64,000 bases of DNA, from positions 620,001-684,000 of the forward strand of contig NZ_JACYFU010000001.1 of the NCBI RefSeq assembly GCF_014837245.1, given 5' to 3'. The notes under the pieces were generated by a model that was given only the letters and a program-made list of their open reading frames with translations, made no database searches and had not been told where the DNA came from. A program made the position numbers and the translations under genes. This document shows positions 17,666 through 26,636 of this stretch, in pieces; position 1 is the first letter of the stretch; each line of letters starts with the position of its first letter. The stretch comes from Devosia oryzisoli. GTDB lineage: Bacteria > Pseudomonadota > Alphaproteobacteria > Rhizobiales > Devosiaceae.

Positions 17666-18553
17666 ATGGTGCGACAAGGCGCGCATGTCATCGTCGTGGG
17701 CAATGAGAAGGGCGGGTCGGGAAAGTCGACGACGGCCTTTCATCTGGCGATTTTTCTTTTGCATCAGGGCCACAAGGTGGCCTCCATCGATGTGGACAGC
17801 CGGCAGCAGACGCTGACCCAGTATGTGCGGAACCGGCGCGACTGGGCCCGCACTCGCGGACTCGGCCTGCCGCACACGACGCATTTCCACCTGCCTCTGG
17901 CCCGCGGCGATTCGATGCGGGAGAACAACAAGCTCGAGTTCGATCTGTTTCGGCAGGCGATCGGAGAGGTCGAGCAAAGCGCCGATTTCATCGTCATCGA
18001 CACGCCTGGCTTCGACACCAATCTGACGCGGCTGGCCCATTCCCTGGCCGATACGCTGGTGACGCCGGTCAACGACAGCCTTATCGATCTGGCCGTGATG
18101 GCGCAGGTGGATCCGGTGACCGGTGAGCCGCGCGAACTCAGTCATTATGCGCGGCTGGTGCAACGGGCGCGGTCCGAACGCCTGACCATCGATGGGCGCA
18201 CCATCGACTGGGTGCTGGTCCGGAACCGCATCTCCATGCTGTCCTCGCGCAATATGCGGCAGGTGCAGACCATGCTCGACCGCATCGCGACACGACTGGG
18301 CTGCCGTGTCGCCGACGGCATCGCCGAACGCGTCATCTTCCGCTCGCTGTTCGCAACGGGAATGACCGTCTTCGACGCGCTGGACGAGGACCTGCTCGGA
18401 GGGCTGCCCTCGGCGTCACACGTCGGCGCGCGTCAGGAGTACAAGGCCTTGGTCAGCGCCCTGAACCTGCCGACGCGGGAACGAGAAGCAGTCGGCGCCG
18501 GGCGCGGCGAGGGCATCCGCCAGGCCGCGCACTTCGTTAGCGAGAAGGGTTAG
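17666..18553 (+). CDS. mipZ: Division-plane positioning ATPase MipZ
   Basis: ParA/MinD-like ATPase that forms a polar gradient and inhibits FtsZ, placing the septum in alphaproteobacteria lacking Min. From ATG 17666 (GGGGAG upstream) it has 295 residues. The deviant Walker A is KGGSGKST at 15-22. The conserved MipZ block ADTLVTPVNDSLIDLAVMAQVDP, DFIVIDTPGFD (Walker B) and RVIFRSLFATGMTVFD are present. Its last 4 bp overlap the convergent HxlR gene. Confidence 0.93.
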   Translation: MVRQGAHVIVVGNEKGGSGKSTTAFHLAIFLLHQGHKVASIDVDSRQQTLTQYVRNRRDWARTRGLGLPHTTHFHLPLARGDSMRENNKLEFDLFRQAIGEVEQSADFIVIDTPGFDTNLTRLAHSLADTLVTPVNDSLIDLAVMAQVDPVTGEPRELSHYARLVQRARSERLTIDGRTIDWVLVRNRISMLSSRNMRQVQTMLDRIATRLGCRVADGIAERVIFRSLFATGMTVFDALDEDLLGGLPSASHVGARQEYKALVSALNLPTREREAVGAGRGEGIRQAAHFVSEKG

Positions 18554-18966
18554 CCGCGCGCGTAGGCGATGCGCTGATGGTTTTCCGCTGCCACGGCAGT
18601 TTCCCGCGCATCATAGGTGGCGCGGGCTTCCACGATGCTCTGATGGTTTTCCGCCGACCAGTCCCAGAGAGCGCTGATCGGCCCTTGCAGGGTCTTGCCC
18701 AGTTCGGTCAGGCTATACTCCACGCGGGGCGGCACCTCCGGGTAGATGGTGCGATTGACGAGTCCATCGCGCTCGAGATTGCGCAGGGTCAGCGTCAGCA
18801 TGCGCTGGGACACGCCGTTGATCATGCGCTTGAGCTCGTTGAACCGCAGCGTCCCGTTGCGGCCGAGCATCCCCACGACCATGACGCTCCACTTGTCCCC
18901 GATGCGATTGAGCACGTCGGACATGGCAAGGCAGTTGGTGGATTTGGACGTATCGGTGAGGGACAT
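18550..18966 (-). CDS. HxlR-family winged-helix regulator
   Basis: 138 residues. The HxlR fold is clear: C12 followed by MSDVLNRIGDKWSVMVVGML, then RFNELKRMINGVSQRMLTLTLRNLERDGLVNRTIYPEVPPRVEYSLTELG. The single Cys near the N-terminus could be a redox or aldehyde sensor as in some HxlR proteins. The ATG has GGAGG 6 nt upstream. A perfect 7-3-7 palindrome lies 25 bp before the start, suggesting autoregulation. The DJ-1/PfpI gene is 82 bp upstream on the same strand. Confidence 0.9.
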   Translation of the reverse strand: MSLTDTSKSTNCLAMSDVLNRIGDKWSVMVVGMLGRNGTLRFNELKRMINGVSQRMLTLTLRNLERDGLVNRTIYPEVPPRVEYSLTELGKTLQGPISALWDWSAENHQSIVEARATYDARETAVAAENHQRIAYARG

Positions 18967-18990
18967 GATGGCCTCCGGAAAAGGAACTCA

Positions 18991-19007
18991 GGCACTAATA
19001 TAGTGCC
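18991..19007. promoter_or_regulatory. Palindromic operator candidate before the HxlR gene
   Basis: Perfect inverted repeat, arms GGCACTA and TAGTGCC with spacer ATA. On the minus strand the centre reads TATATT, a good -10 hexamer, so a bound repressor would cover the promoter of the HxlR gene. AGTGCCAG and GTTACC each occur twice just beyond (19002-19032). Confidence 0.6.
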
Positions 19008-19047
19008 AGTTACCTAAAGTTACCAGTGCCAGACTACGCCGCCACTC

Positions 19048-19617
19048 CTATCGGTCGATGTGCTCGGCAGCATAGAGACCGAGATAGAAATCGAGGTCGC
19101 CGGTCCGCAGGCCAAGAGCCTCGAACACAGCGCCCATGAAAGTGACGGGAGCGGTGCCCGGCGCCGTGACGATGCGGTTGTCGAGGACCGCCCGTGGCTG
19201 GTCGACATAGAAGCTGCTGCCGGCATAGCCGGTGTCGGTAAGGCTTTCCGGCCCGTTGGCGGTGTGACGGGTTTCATCGAGAAGACCCGAGCGGCCAAGG
19301 GCCAGGACGCCGTCGCAGATGGCGGCAACCACCTTTCCCTCCACATGCGCCCGCCGCAGCATTTGCGAAATATCGGGCGCGTCCGGGGTCGACCAAATCG
19401 GCCCTCCATTGACGATCAAGGCGTCGAGAGCGCCGCTCTCGATCTCCTCGATGGCGAGGTGCGGGGTAACAGATAGCCCTCCGGCGGAGGTGACCGGAGT
19501 GCCACCGGGCGTGGCAAACCGCGTGGTCAACCGGTAGTAGGATCGCGCCGCGGCATTGAGCAGCGCCGTCTCCCAATCGGCGAAACCCGGTGTAAGAATG
19601 GTGACCAGCGTTTTCAT
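19048..19617 (-). CDS. DJ-1/PfpI family protein
   Basis: Class I glutamine-amidotransferase-like fold, 189 residues from ATG 19617 (GGAGAGG upstream). The nucleophile-elbow cysteine is in VAAICDGVLALGRSGLL, the expected position. LDALIVNGGP and TAPGTAPVTFMGAVFEALGL complete the fold. Relatives include glyoxalase III, deglycase-like and isonitrile hydratase enzymes; I cannot choose. The adjacent HxlR regulator suggests electrophile- or aldehyde-responsive control (inference). Confidence 0.82.
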   Translation of the reverse strand: MKTLVTILTPGFADWETALLNAAARSYYRLTTRFATPGGTPVTSAGGLSVTPHLAIEEIESGALDALIVNGGPIWSTPDAPDISQMLRRAHVEGKVVAAICDGVLALGRSGLLDETRHTANGPESLTDTGYAGSSFYVDQPRAVLDNRIVTAPGTAPVTFMGAVFEALGLRTGDLDFYLGLYAAEHIDR

Positions 19618-19644
19618 CTTCGCCTCTCCTGTAATGCCGCTCAA

Positions 19645-19666
19645 CTGTCGGCCGTTGTCCCGACAG
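19645..19666. promoter_or_regulatory. Inverted repeat in the DJ-1 / D,D-carboxypeptidase divergent region
   Basis: 7-bp arms CTGTCGG (19645-19651) and CCGACAG (19660-19666) with an 8-nt gap, lying between two divergent genes. It could be an operator or a chance hairpin. Confidence 0.3.
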
Positions 19667-19685
19667 GCCGTGTCAGCAGGTTCAC

Positions 19686-20951
19686 ATGGGTGTCACCCGG
19701 GCTGCCGCTTGCTTGAGATCGGCGGGAGTGGCTGCTAAGGAAAGCGCGTTTTCTCCCGGACATTGTCGGAGTCGTCGTCTCTTGACCTTGCTGCGCAGCC
19801 TCGTCCTGACCCTTTTCATGCTGATCGCCGGTATTGTGCCCGCGCTCGCCAACCCGATGCTGGTTGTCGACCGCGACACGCTGGACGTGCTCTATGCGCA
19901 GGAAGCAGGACAGCCTTGGCATCCTGCCTCCCTGACCAAGCTGATGACGGCTTACGTCGTGTTCGAGCAGCTGGCCGCGGGTACGGTGACGCTGGACACC
20001 AAGGTCATCATCTCGCGCAAGGCGGCCAACGAGCCTCCCAGCCGGTCGGGCCTCCAGGTCGACAGCGCGCTGACGCTCAAGGACGCGCTCTATGTGATGC
20101 TGGTGAAGTCCGCCAATGACGTCGCGATGGCGATTGCCGAGACCGTTGGCGGCAGCGAGGAAAAATTCGTCGCCATGATGAACGACGCCGCCCGCCGGAT
20201 GGGACTGACGGCCACTCACTATGTTGATCCGAACGGGCTCAGCGACGAGGGCCAGGTGACCACCGCCCGGGACCTTGCCGTGCTCTCGCTCTACATCGAG
20301 CAGAATTTCCCGCAATTCATGCCGATCTTCGGGACAAGGGCGGTGCAGCTGGGCAAAACGCGACTGGAATCGGAGAACAAGCTGCTCGCCCATTTTGCCG
20401 GGACCACTGGCATGAAGACGGGTTTCATCTGCGAGTCCGGGCTCAACATCGTGGTGACGGTGGACCGCAATGGGCGGAAGCTGATGGCCGTGGTGCTGGG
20501 GGGACAGTCCGGACGCGACCGGAACGAGCGCGCCGCTGAACTGATCCTCAAGGCCTTGTCCGGGTCGATCAAGCCTACGGGGCAGAAAGTGCTTGGCCTG
20601 TCGAACCTGACCGACAGAGAGCCGGTGAACATGCGCCCGAGCATTTGCGGCAAGGAGGCTGCGGCCTATCGCGATGCCCAGGAGGCGGCGTTCCCCATGG
20701 GGCTCAAGGGGCAGCCAAGCTATCTCACCGACGAAATCGAGGAGCGCATCTACACGGCCACCAATCTCGGCCGGTTGCGCGACGGGATCGTGCTGCCCCG
20801 GCCGCGCCCGCAACACGTTGCGATCAATCCCGTGCGGCCTTCCGTTGCGAGCGCCGAGGTAGAGGGGGATTTGCGGGGCGGAATCGCTGCCGAGACCGCC
20901 CAGGCAGGCGATGTGCCGTTTCCCGTCCCACGCCCGAGCTTCCTCAACTAG
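19686..20951 (+). CDS. D-alanyl-D-alanine carboxypeptidase (PBP5/DacF family)
   Basis: Trims the terminal D-Ala of peptidoglycan stem peptides in the periplasm. From ATG 19686 it has 421 residues with S82-L-T-K85 (SxxK), S142-A-N144 (SxN) and K244-T-G246. The N-terminus before residue 33 is poor in signal-peptide character. A TTG at 19782 would give a clean signal peptide (TLLRSLVLTLFMLIAGIVPALA) with GGAG upstream, and may be the true start. The C-terminal 100 residues lack the usual amphipathic anchor and end in a Pro-rich tail (FPVPRPSFLN). Confidence 0.9.
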   Translation: MGVTRAAACLRSAGVAAKESAFSPGHCRSRRLLTLLRSLVLTLFMLIAGIVPALANPMLVVDRDTLDVLYAQEAGQPWHPASLTKLMTAYVVFEQLAAGTVTLDTKVIISRKAANEPPSRSGLQVDSALTLKDALYVMLVKSANDVAMAIAETVGGSEEKFVAMMNDAARRMGLTATHYVDPNGLSDEGQVTTARDLAVLSLYIEQNFPQFMPIFGTRAVQLGKTRLESENKLLAHFAGTTGMKTGFICESGLNIVVTVDRNGRKLMAVVLGGQSGRDRNERAAELILKALSGSIKPTGQKVLGLSNLTDREPVNMRPSICGKEAAAYRDAQEAAFPMGLKGQPSYLTDEIEERIYTATNLGRLRDGIVLPRPRPQHVAINPVRPSVASAEVEGDLRGGIAAETAQAGDVPFPVPRPSFLN

Positions 20952-20975
20952 GGAACTGCGCAAGGGCGCGTAAGC

Positions 20976-21209
20976 CTAGCGGCCGTTTCCGACCACGATG
21001 GTGAATGTGAAAACGCCGTCTGCTTCGGTCGCTTCGCAAGTGTGTGCGTGCTGGCGGCAGTAGAGCGGGATGTCGACCTTTACCATCGGGTCCGTGGCGA
21101 CAAGCGTGAGGACCTGGCCGGACCCGGCGCTTGTCAGCGCCTTTTCCAGCTTGAGGACGGGCAGGGGGCATTTGAGCCCCCTGGCGTCGATGTGCCGATC
21201 AGTTGCCAA
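20976..21209 (-). CDS. TusA-family sulfur carrier
   Basis: 77 residues with the TusA/SirA signature CPLP: HIDARGLKCPLPVLKLEKAL carries the sulfur-accepting Cys. The family relays persulfide sulfur for tRNA thiolation and molybdenum cofactor or Fe-S pathways. The only start consistent with this opening is TTG 21209, which lies inside the upstream CAP-domain gene (11-bp overlap), so translation is likely coupled. It converges with the carboxypeptidase gene. Confidence 0.87.
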   Translation of the reverse strand: MATDRHIDARGLKCPLPVLKLEKALTSAGSGQVLTLVATDPMVKVDIPLYCRQHAHTCEATEADGVFTFTIVVGNGR

Positions 21210-21678
21210 TCACGAGGACCCAATAGACGCCATAGGCGGAACTGGGGTTGGACGCGACGGCAATGCCGGCCTTTCCGGCTTGCGCCAGGAGCCCGGCAGC
21301 GTCGGCCGGGTTGTTGCGCCAGCCCGAGAAGGTTTCGGCGAAGGTCTGGTAGCCGGCGCTGAGCTTCATCTGGTTCAGAGCCTGTGGCTTGCTGGGCGCG
21401 GTGCCGGTCTGGGCGTACTGGTTTGCCAAGGCCTGTGCCGTGCCGTTAAGGCCGTCGTCGACCTGCAGGGGCGCTACGCCGTTGGTGGCGCGATAGGCGT
21501 TGATCAGACCGACGGCCTGAACCGAATCGAGCCGCGCACCCGGCTGGTCCATGGGCGCGCTGAGACCCGGATGCAAACCGGCCGGGCTGGCAGGGCCACC
21601 CATGGAACAGGCAGCGAGTGTGACTGCAGAGAGCGAGAGAAGACCGAAAGCGGCCAGTTTGAGGGGACGAGAGAGCAA
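21199..21678 (-). CDS. CAP/SCP-domain lipoprotein
   Basis: Taking TTG 21678, with GGAAGG about 8 nt upstream, gives 159 residues and a tidy lipoprotein signal: LSRPLKLAAFGLLSLSAVTLAAC, lipobox LAAC with the acylated Cys24. An ATG at 21717 would add 13 residues. The mature part has the CAP pattern INAYRATNGVAPLQVDDGL followed by AQALANQYAQTG, with a compact C-terminal domain ending VYWVLVIGN. It is probably an envelope protein; the role is unknown. It overlaps tusA by 11 bp. Confidence 0.77.
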   Translation of the reverse strand: MLSRPLKLAAFGLLSLSAVTLAACSMGGPASPAGLHPGLSAPMDQPGARLDSVQAVGLINAYRATNGVAPLQVDDGLNGTAQALANQYAQTGTAPSKPQALNQMKLSAGYQTFAETFSGWRNNPADAAGLLAQAGKAGIAVASNPSSAYGVYWVLVIGN

Positions 21679-21848
21679 TTCAGTTCCTTCCGGGGCAAGG
21701 CTTCGTTGGCCAAGCATTATCGGATCCGTGCCTACCTTAGACTTAAGGCGGGCACGATCGGGTGGGTCCTTTTGCGCCTTGCTTAAGAGAGGCGAATAGC
21801 TGCAAATGCACACAGCGAAAGCACCTAAGCCTACAAAAAAGGGCGGGA

Positions 21849-23432
21849 ATGGGGAGCACGGCAGTGCAGGCCGCTCTGAGACGACTTACTGAGGCCCGTG
21901 CGACAACTGTCGCCACAGTGACGATTGTCCTCTGTCTCCTCGGGTTTTGCGGCCTCTTCTCGTTCTTCATCCTGAGGGGAGTTGAGCAGACCGGGCAGCA
22001 GTTGGAGGCGGAGTCGCAGGCGGCGGCACAGGTGGTGGCAACCAATGGCGGCTGGATGGCGCAACTGGCCCGGCAGACGCTTCTGCGGGTGGACGCATCT
22101 CTGGGGCCATTTTTGGACCTGCAGAACGAGCAGTTGAAAAATGCCGTCGGCAGCCTGCCAACGGGTGTGAACGTCTACGTAGTGGACGAGAGCGGCGACA
22201 CGAAATTTGCCACGGTGCCGGGCATGGGAACCATCAATGTCGCCGACCGGCGCTATTTTGCCGAGGTGCGGCAAGGCATGCCCTTCTACACGTCGGGTCT
22301 CATGATCAGCCGTCTACACGGCGAAAACATCTTCATCTTCGTCAAGAGAATCGAGCGCAATGGCGCTTTCCGGGGCGCGGTCCTGGTGTCGTTCAACAGC
22401 AAACTCCTCCAGGAGTTCTGGGCCTCGCTGGACCTCGGCGCGGGCTCGACCGTCAGCTTGGTCCGCATCGATGGAGAGTTGATGGCCCGTTACCCGCAGC
22501 CGGACGGACCGGTCGATCTTTCGGACTCGGTCCTGATTGCGCAGTACCTGCCGCAGGCCCCGGTCGGCACCTACGTTTCCAAGGCATCACCCGTCGACGG
22601 CGTGGCGCGCGTCGTCAGCTACCGGCTGATCCCCGATACCCGTATTCTCGCGCTGGCATCCATAGCCACCGAACCGCGCTGGGCGGCGTTCCGGACAGCC
22701 GTGTGGACGGTCATTCTGATCGTTGCCCCTATAGTTCTTGGCCTTATGGGCGGCTGGTTCTGGGTCCTGCAACTGCTGCGCCGGGACAGGCGCCAGAGAG
22801 AAGATCTGCAGAAGGCCCTCGAAACCAACACCCTGTTGTTCCGCGAAATCCACCACCGCGTGAAGAACAACCTGCAGTCCGTGCAGTCCCTGGTGCGCAT
22901 GCAGGAGATGCCCACAAGTGCGAAGGTGGATCTGCAGAGCCGTCTGACTGCCATGGTGGCCATGCACGAGCACATCTACCGTCACGACCGCTACGAGGAA
23001 ATCGACGCCAGCGAACTGATCCCGGTGGTCGTTGACGACGTCGTGCGGTCCTACGGCTCCCATGTCGAGGTGAGCTACGATCTCTCATCGCTCCCTGTGG
23101 ACCGGGATCACCTGACGCCGCTCTCGCTGCTGCTCGCCGAACTTGTCACCAATGCCCTCAAATACGCCTTTCCGGATAATCGCGAGGGGCGCATCGCCAT
23201 TTCCCTCGAACCGGCAGGTGAGGGTCGCTGTCTCCTGCGGGTGAGCGACAACGGCGTGGGCATGGCGGAACCGCTTCCCGGCGCGCCGCAGAGCATGGGC
23301 ATGCGGTTGATCCGCGGCGTCGTCGCGCAAATGGCCGGTCACTACGCGTTCACGGTGGACAACGGGACCATCTTCGAAGGCGAGTTGGCTCTGTCGCTGG
23401 CGGGGCACCAGGACCCTGTGGCGGCGCAGTAG
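21849..23432 (+). CDS. Sensor histidine kinase: Cache sensor plus HisKA_2/HATPase
   Basis: 527 residues from ATG 21849. It has a membrane helix at about 18-45 and an extracytoplasmic Cache-like domain at about 50-275 (NVADRRYFAEVRQGMPFYTSGL is a typical double-Cache block). A second helix at about 280-310 is followed by HisKA_2 with the phosphoacceptor in EIHHRVKNNLQ (H335/H336). HATPase boxes are LLAELVTNALKYAFP and VSDNGVGM. This is the HWE-like/HisKA_2 type that often feeds general stress (PhyR) signalling or CheY-like partners. No response regulator is adjacent, so it is an orphan kinase. Confidence 0.87.
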   Translation: MGSTAVQAALRRLTEARATTVATVTIVLCLLGFCGLFSFFILRGVEQTGQQLEAESQAAAQVVATNGGWMAQLARQTLLRVDASLGPFLDLQNEQLKNAVGSLPTGVNVYVVDESGDTKFATVPGMGTINVADRRYFAEVRQGMPFYTSGLMISRLHGENIFIFVKRIERNGAFRGAVLVSFNSKLLQEFWASLDLGAGSTVSLVRIDGELMARYPQPDGPVDLSDSVLIAQYLPQAPVGTYVSKASPVDGVARVVSYRLIPDTRILALASIATEPRWAAFRTAVWTVILIVAPIVLGLMGGWFWVLQLLRRDRRQREDLQKALETNTLLFREIHHRVKNNLQSVQSLVRMQEMPTSAKVDLQSRLTAMVAMHEHIYRHDRYEEIDASELIPVVVDDVVRSYGSHVEVSYDLSSLPVDRDHLTPLSLLLAELVTNALKYAFPDNREGRIAISLEPAGEGRCLLRVSDNGVGMAEPLPGAPQSMGMRLIRGVVAQMAGHYAFTVDNGTIFEGELALSLAGHQDPVAAQ

Positions 23433-23440
23433 GAGCGGTG

Positions 23441-23872
23441 ATGACCTTTGATTTGCAGCGCTTCCTGGACGCACAGGCGCCCGTTCTGGGCGATGTGGAA
23501 GCGGAACTGCGGGCCGGCCGCAAACGGACGCACTGGATGTGGTTCATTTTCCCGCAGCTGCGTGGCCTTGGGCACTCGGAGATGGCGCGATTATACGGAC
23601 TCGACGGCCTGGCCGAGGCGCAGGCCTACCTGGATCATCCGGTATTGGGGCCGCGGTTGCGCGAGCATGTCGGCCTGGTGCTCAAGCTTTCCCACCGGAC
23701 AGCCCACGCCATCTTCGGCTCGCCCGACGATCTCAAGTTTCGATCCTGCCTCACGCTGTTCAACCGCGCCGCGCAAGGCGACGATAAGGCTCTCTTCAGC
23801 ACGGCGCTCGCCAGCTTTTACGGCGGCGAACCCGACACGAAGACCTTGTCCCTTCTTGAGGCCCGGCCTTAG
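23441..23872 (+). CDS. DUF1810 family protein
   Basis: 143 residues from ATG 23441 (AGGAG upstream), 8 bp after the kinase stop. It contains the family pattern FLDAQAPVLGDVEAELRAGRKRTHWMWFIFPQLRGLG, then HPVLGPRLREHVGLVL and IFGSPDDLKFRSCLTLF. It is a small cytosolic protein of unknown function, possibly co-transcribed with the sensor kinase. Confidence 0.87.
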   Translation: MTFDLQRFLDAQAPVLGDVEAELRAGRKRTHWMWFIFPQLRGLGHSEMARLYGLDGLAEAQAYLDHPVLGPRLREHVGLVLKLSHRTAHAIFGSPDDLKFRSCLTLFNRAAQGDDKALFSTALASFYGGEPDTKTLSLLEARP

Positions 23873-23923
23873 CTCCGGATTGGCGACCAGCGGGAAGAGA
23901 TACCGGATGACAGAAGGACCATC

Positions 23924-25444
23924 ATGACGCAGCGGCAAACTCGTCGACAATTTCTCTCATCCGGACTCGCGGCGGCTGCGGTGTGGCCGCTGCTGGGTTC
24001 AGTACGGGCCGCGCGCTTCGACGCAGATCCGTTCGCCCTCGGTGTCGCCTCGGGCTCGCCCACGACTCAAGGCGTGGTTCTCTGGACAAGGCTGCTTTTT
24101 GCCGATGCCGACCCGGCCCCGGCCGATTCCTTCAGCTTCGCGCCGGCGCCGCAGCATCCCCCCATGGACGTGGCCTGGGAGGTCGCGGAGGACGAGAGCT
24201 TCTCGCGTATCGTGCAGTCCGGCATCGAGACCGCAAGCGAGGCGCTCGCCCATTCGGTGCATGTCGCGGTGGATGGGCTCTTGCCCGATCGCTGGTATTT
24301 CTACCGCTTCCGCTGTGGCGATGCGCTGAGCCCGGTGGGGCGCACCCGCACCGCCCCGGCCGACGACGCCGGTAATGCCCGTTTCAGCCTCGCCTTTGCC
24401 GCCTGCCAGCAATACGAGCAGGGCTGGTACAGCGCCTATCGCGACATGGCGGAGCGCGACCTCGACCTGGTCGTGCATCTGGGCGACTACATCTATGAAA
24501 AAAGCTATGGCGCCCAGCATGTGCGCGAGCATGGCACCGGCGCGCCCTCGCTGCTGTTCGAATATCGCCAGCGCTATGCGCTCTACAAGTCCGATCCGGA
24601 TTTGCAACTGGCCCATGCCCGTTTCCCCTGGCTCTTCACCTGGGATGATCATGAGGTCGTCGACAATTATGGCGGTGACGGCTCGCCTACTGATCGTACG
24701 CCGGCAAGTTTCCTCAAGCGCCGGGCCGCGGCCTACCAGGCGTGGTACGAACACATGCCCGTTCCGCCGCTGGCGGCGCCCGACTTCGGCGATTTCCGCA
24801 TCTACGGCAACCATCGCTTCGGCACGCTGCTGGATCTGACCCTGCTGGATGCGCGGCAATATCGTGACCCGGCACCTGAGGCGCCGCAGCCGGCCGAATT
24901 GAGCCGCTACACCATGCTGGGGAAGGTGCAGGAGGCGTGGTTCGACCGCACCATGCGGGAGAAAAAGGCGCATTGGTCGCTGATCGGCCAGACCACTCTT
25001 CTATCGGCGCGCGACCTCGAGCTGGGGCCGGGCACCCGCTACAGCGACGATGGCTGGGACCATTATCGCTCCGGTCGCGAACGGCTCCTCGAGAGCGTGC
25101 GCGCGGCCAACCGTTCCAACCCGCTGGTCATCGGCGGCGACCTGCACGCCTTCTACGCGGCCGATGTGCGCACGGCCGACGGGGACCTCGTGGCCAGTGA
25201 GTTCGTCACCGGCTCGATCACCTCCGACCCGCCTGCGGCCGAGGCCCTCGACACCGTCATGGCCGAGAACCCACACATTCGCTTCGGCGATGCCAGCCGC
25301 CACGGCTATTCCCTCCTGCACCTGGCGCCGGAGCAGGCCCGGGTCGAACTGGTCGCGGTGGATCGTAAGGACCCCGAAGCGACCGCCTCGATCTTCGAGG
25401 AATTCGAGGTCTTGGACGGCGTCCCCGGGGTGACGCGCGCCTGA
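23924..25444 (+). CDS. PhoD-type alkaline phosphatase, Tat-exported
   Basis: Phosphodiesterase/phosphomonoesterase that releases phosphate outside the cytoplasm. The protein has 506 residues. The Tat signal is MTQRQTRRQFLSSGLAAAAV, with the twin arginine at 7-8 and a cleavage region near SVRAA. The PhoD N-domain shows ALGVASGSPTTQGVVLWTRL. Metallophosphatase ligands appear in HLGDYIYE, the WDDHEVVDN block and IGGDLHAFYA. No Pho box was recognised upstream; the preceding gap is only 51 bp. Confidence 0.9.
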   Translation: MTQRQTRRQFLSSGLAAAAVWPLLGSVRAARFDADPFALGVASGSPTTQGVVLWTRLLFADADPAPADSFSFAPAPQHPPMDVAWEVAEDESFSRIVQSGIETASEALAHSVHVAVDGLLPDRWYFYRFRCGDALSPVGRTRTAPADDAGNARFSLAFAACQQYEQGWYSAYRDMAERDLDLVVHLGDYIYEKSYGAQHVREHGTGAPSLLFEYRQRYALYKSDPDLQLAHARFPWLFTWDDHEVVDNYGGDGSPTDRTPASFLKRRAAAYQAWYEHMPVPPLAAPDFGDFRIYGNHRFGTLLDLTLLDARQYRDPAPEAPQPAELSRYTMLGKVQEAWFDRTMREKKAHWSLIGQTTLLSARDLELGPGTRYSDDGWDHYRSGRERLLESVRAANRSNPLVIGGDLHAFYAADVRTADGDLVASEFVTGSITSDPPAAEALDTVMAENPHIRFGDASRHGYSLLHLAPEQARVELVAVDRKDPEATASIFEEFEVLDGVPGVTRA

Positions 25445-25474
25445 CCCAGCCGCCTGCGGGCAAGTGCGGTGACC

Positions 25475-25496
25475 GAATGGCATCTGAGTGCCATTC
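25475..25496. terminator. Hairpin between convergent phoD-like and CDF genes
   Basis: A perfect 8-bp stem, arms GAATGGCA and TGCCATTC with a 6-nt loop, in the 72-bp convergent gap. It has no strong U-run on either side. Confidence 0.45.
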
Positions 25497-25516
25497 CGTC
25501 CGCTGCACCGAAGACG

Positions 25517-26467
25517 TTAGTGGGCCTCGTGGCTGCCACTGTGGTGCGAACTGCTGGCATGGCCGTAGAGGCTGGCGTCCTTGTGCTCGCTACCGAGTTC
25601 TTCGAACTCGAGGGCGGTGTGACCGATGTTGAAGGTTTCCTTCAAGCGCTTCTTGATCTCCGCCTTCACAGTCTCCATCCGGCTCCAGCTCCCTTCCTGC
25701 AGCACAACATGGCAATCGAGCGCGACCTCGTGCTCGTGCATCTGCCAAAGGTGCACCTGGTGGATGTCATCGACGCCCTCGACGCTGCAGATCGCTTCGA
25801 TCACCGCGCCGTTGTCGATGTCGGGCGGGCTGCCCAGCATCAGGGTCCGGATCGGATTACCGATTTCGGTGAACGCCAGGTAGAGGATGTAAAGCGCTAT
25901 GCCGATGGTGATGGCAGGGTCCACCCATCGCAGGTCGTAGAGAAGGATCAGCATCCCTCCGGCGACAACGGCGAGCGAGGCCAGCGCGTCCGACAGGTTG
26001 TGCAGGAACAAGGCCCGGATATTCACGCTGCCCTTCTGCATCGAGTAGGTCAGAAAGGCAGTCAGGGTATCCACTGCCAGCGCCACACCGCCCAGGATGA
26101 TGACGGTCCAGCCTTCGACCGCGGTCGGCTGGAAAATCCGCATCCCGCCCTCGTAGATGAGGTAAAGGCCGATGACGATCAGCGTCGTGTAGTTGATGAG
26201 GGCGGCCACGATCTCGATCCTGCCGTAGCCGAAGGTCATCCGCTCGTCAGCGGGCCGCCGCGCAATCTTGCGGGCGCCGAACGCGATCACCAGCGATGCC
26301 ATGTCGGAGAAGTTGTGGAGGGCGTCCGCGACAAGGGCGAGACTGCCCGAGAGGATGCCGCCGGCAATCTGGGCGACGGTGAGCAGGGCATTGGCCCAGA
26401 TCGCTATCGAAACGCGGCGATCCCCCGACGCGGGATCCAGGTGCGTGTGGTTGTGGTCGTGCGGCAC
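25517..26467 (-). CDS. Cation diffusion facilitator (CDF) metal exporter
   Basis: Divalent metal/H+ antiporter, most often Zn2+, Co2+ or Cd2+. I start at GTG 26467 (AAAGGC upstream; MPHDHNHTHLD opening), giving 316 residues. Six helices are visible from IAIWANALLTVAQIAGGIL onward. The transport-site HxxxD equivalents are ALVADALHNFSDMAS and FLHNLSDALASLAVV. A cytoplasmic domain follows, and the C-terminus ends in a His/Ser-rich tail (SSHHSGSHEAH) that, with the N-terminal His cluster, may bind metal. Confidence 0.88.
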   Translation of the reverse strand: MPHDHNHTHLDPASGDRRVSIAIWANALLTVAQIAGGILSGSLALVADALHNFSDMASLVIAFGARKIARRPADERMTFGYGRIEIVAALINYTTLIVIGLYLIYEGGMRIFQPTAVEGWTVIILGGVALAVDTLTAFLTYSMQKGSVNIRALFLHNLSDALASLAVVAGGMLILLYDLRWVDPAITIGIALYILYLAFTEIGNPIRTLMLGSPPDIDNGAVIEAICSVEGVDDIHQVHLWQMHEHEVALDCHVVLQEGSWSRMETVKAEIKKRLKETFNIGHTALEFEELGSEHKDASLYGHASSSHHSGSHEAH

Positions 26468-26636
26468 GAGAACTGCCTTTCGATCCGGAACGATACGTAA
26501 CGGGCCTGTGCGGCGACCGGCAGAGCCTCGCCGCCATCCAAAGCTCACGCGAATGATACCAGCCGATGCTGAAGAATGGGGAACCTTCGCGGAAGTTCAC
26601 CACTTCGCATCTGTGGCCAGTCTGAGGAGGATACTG

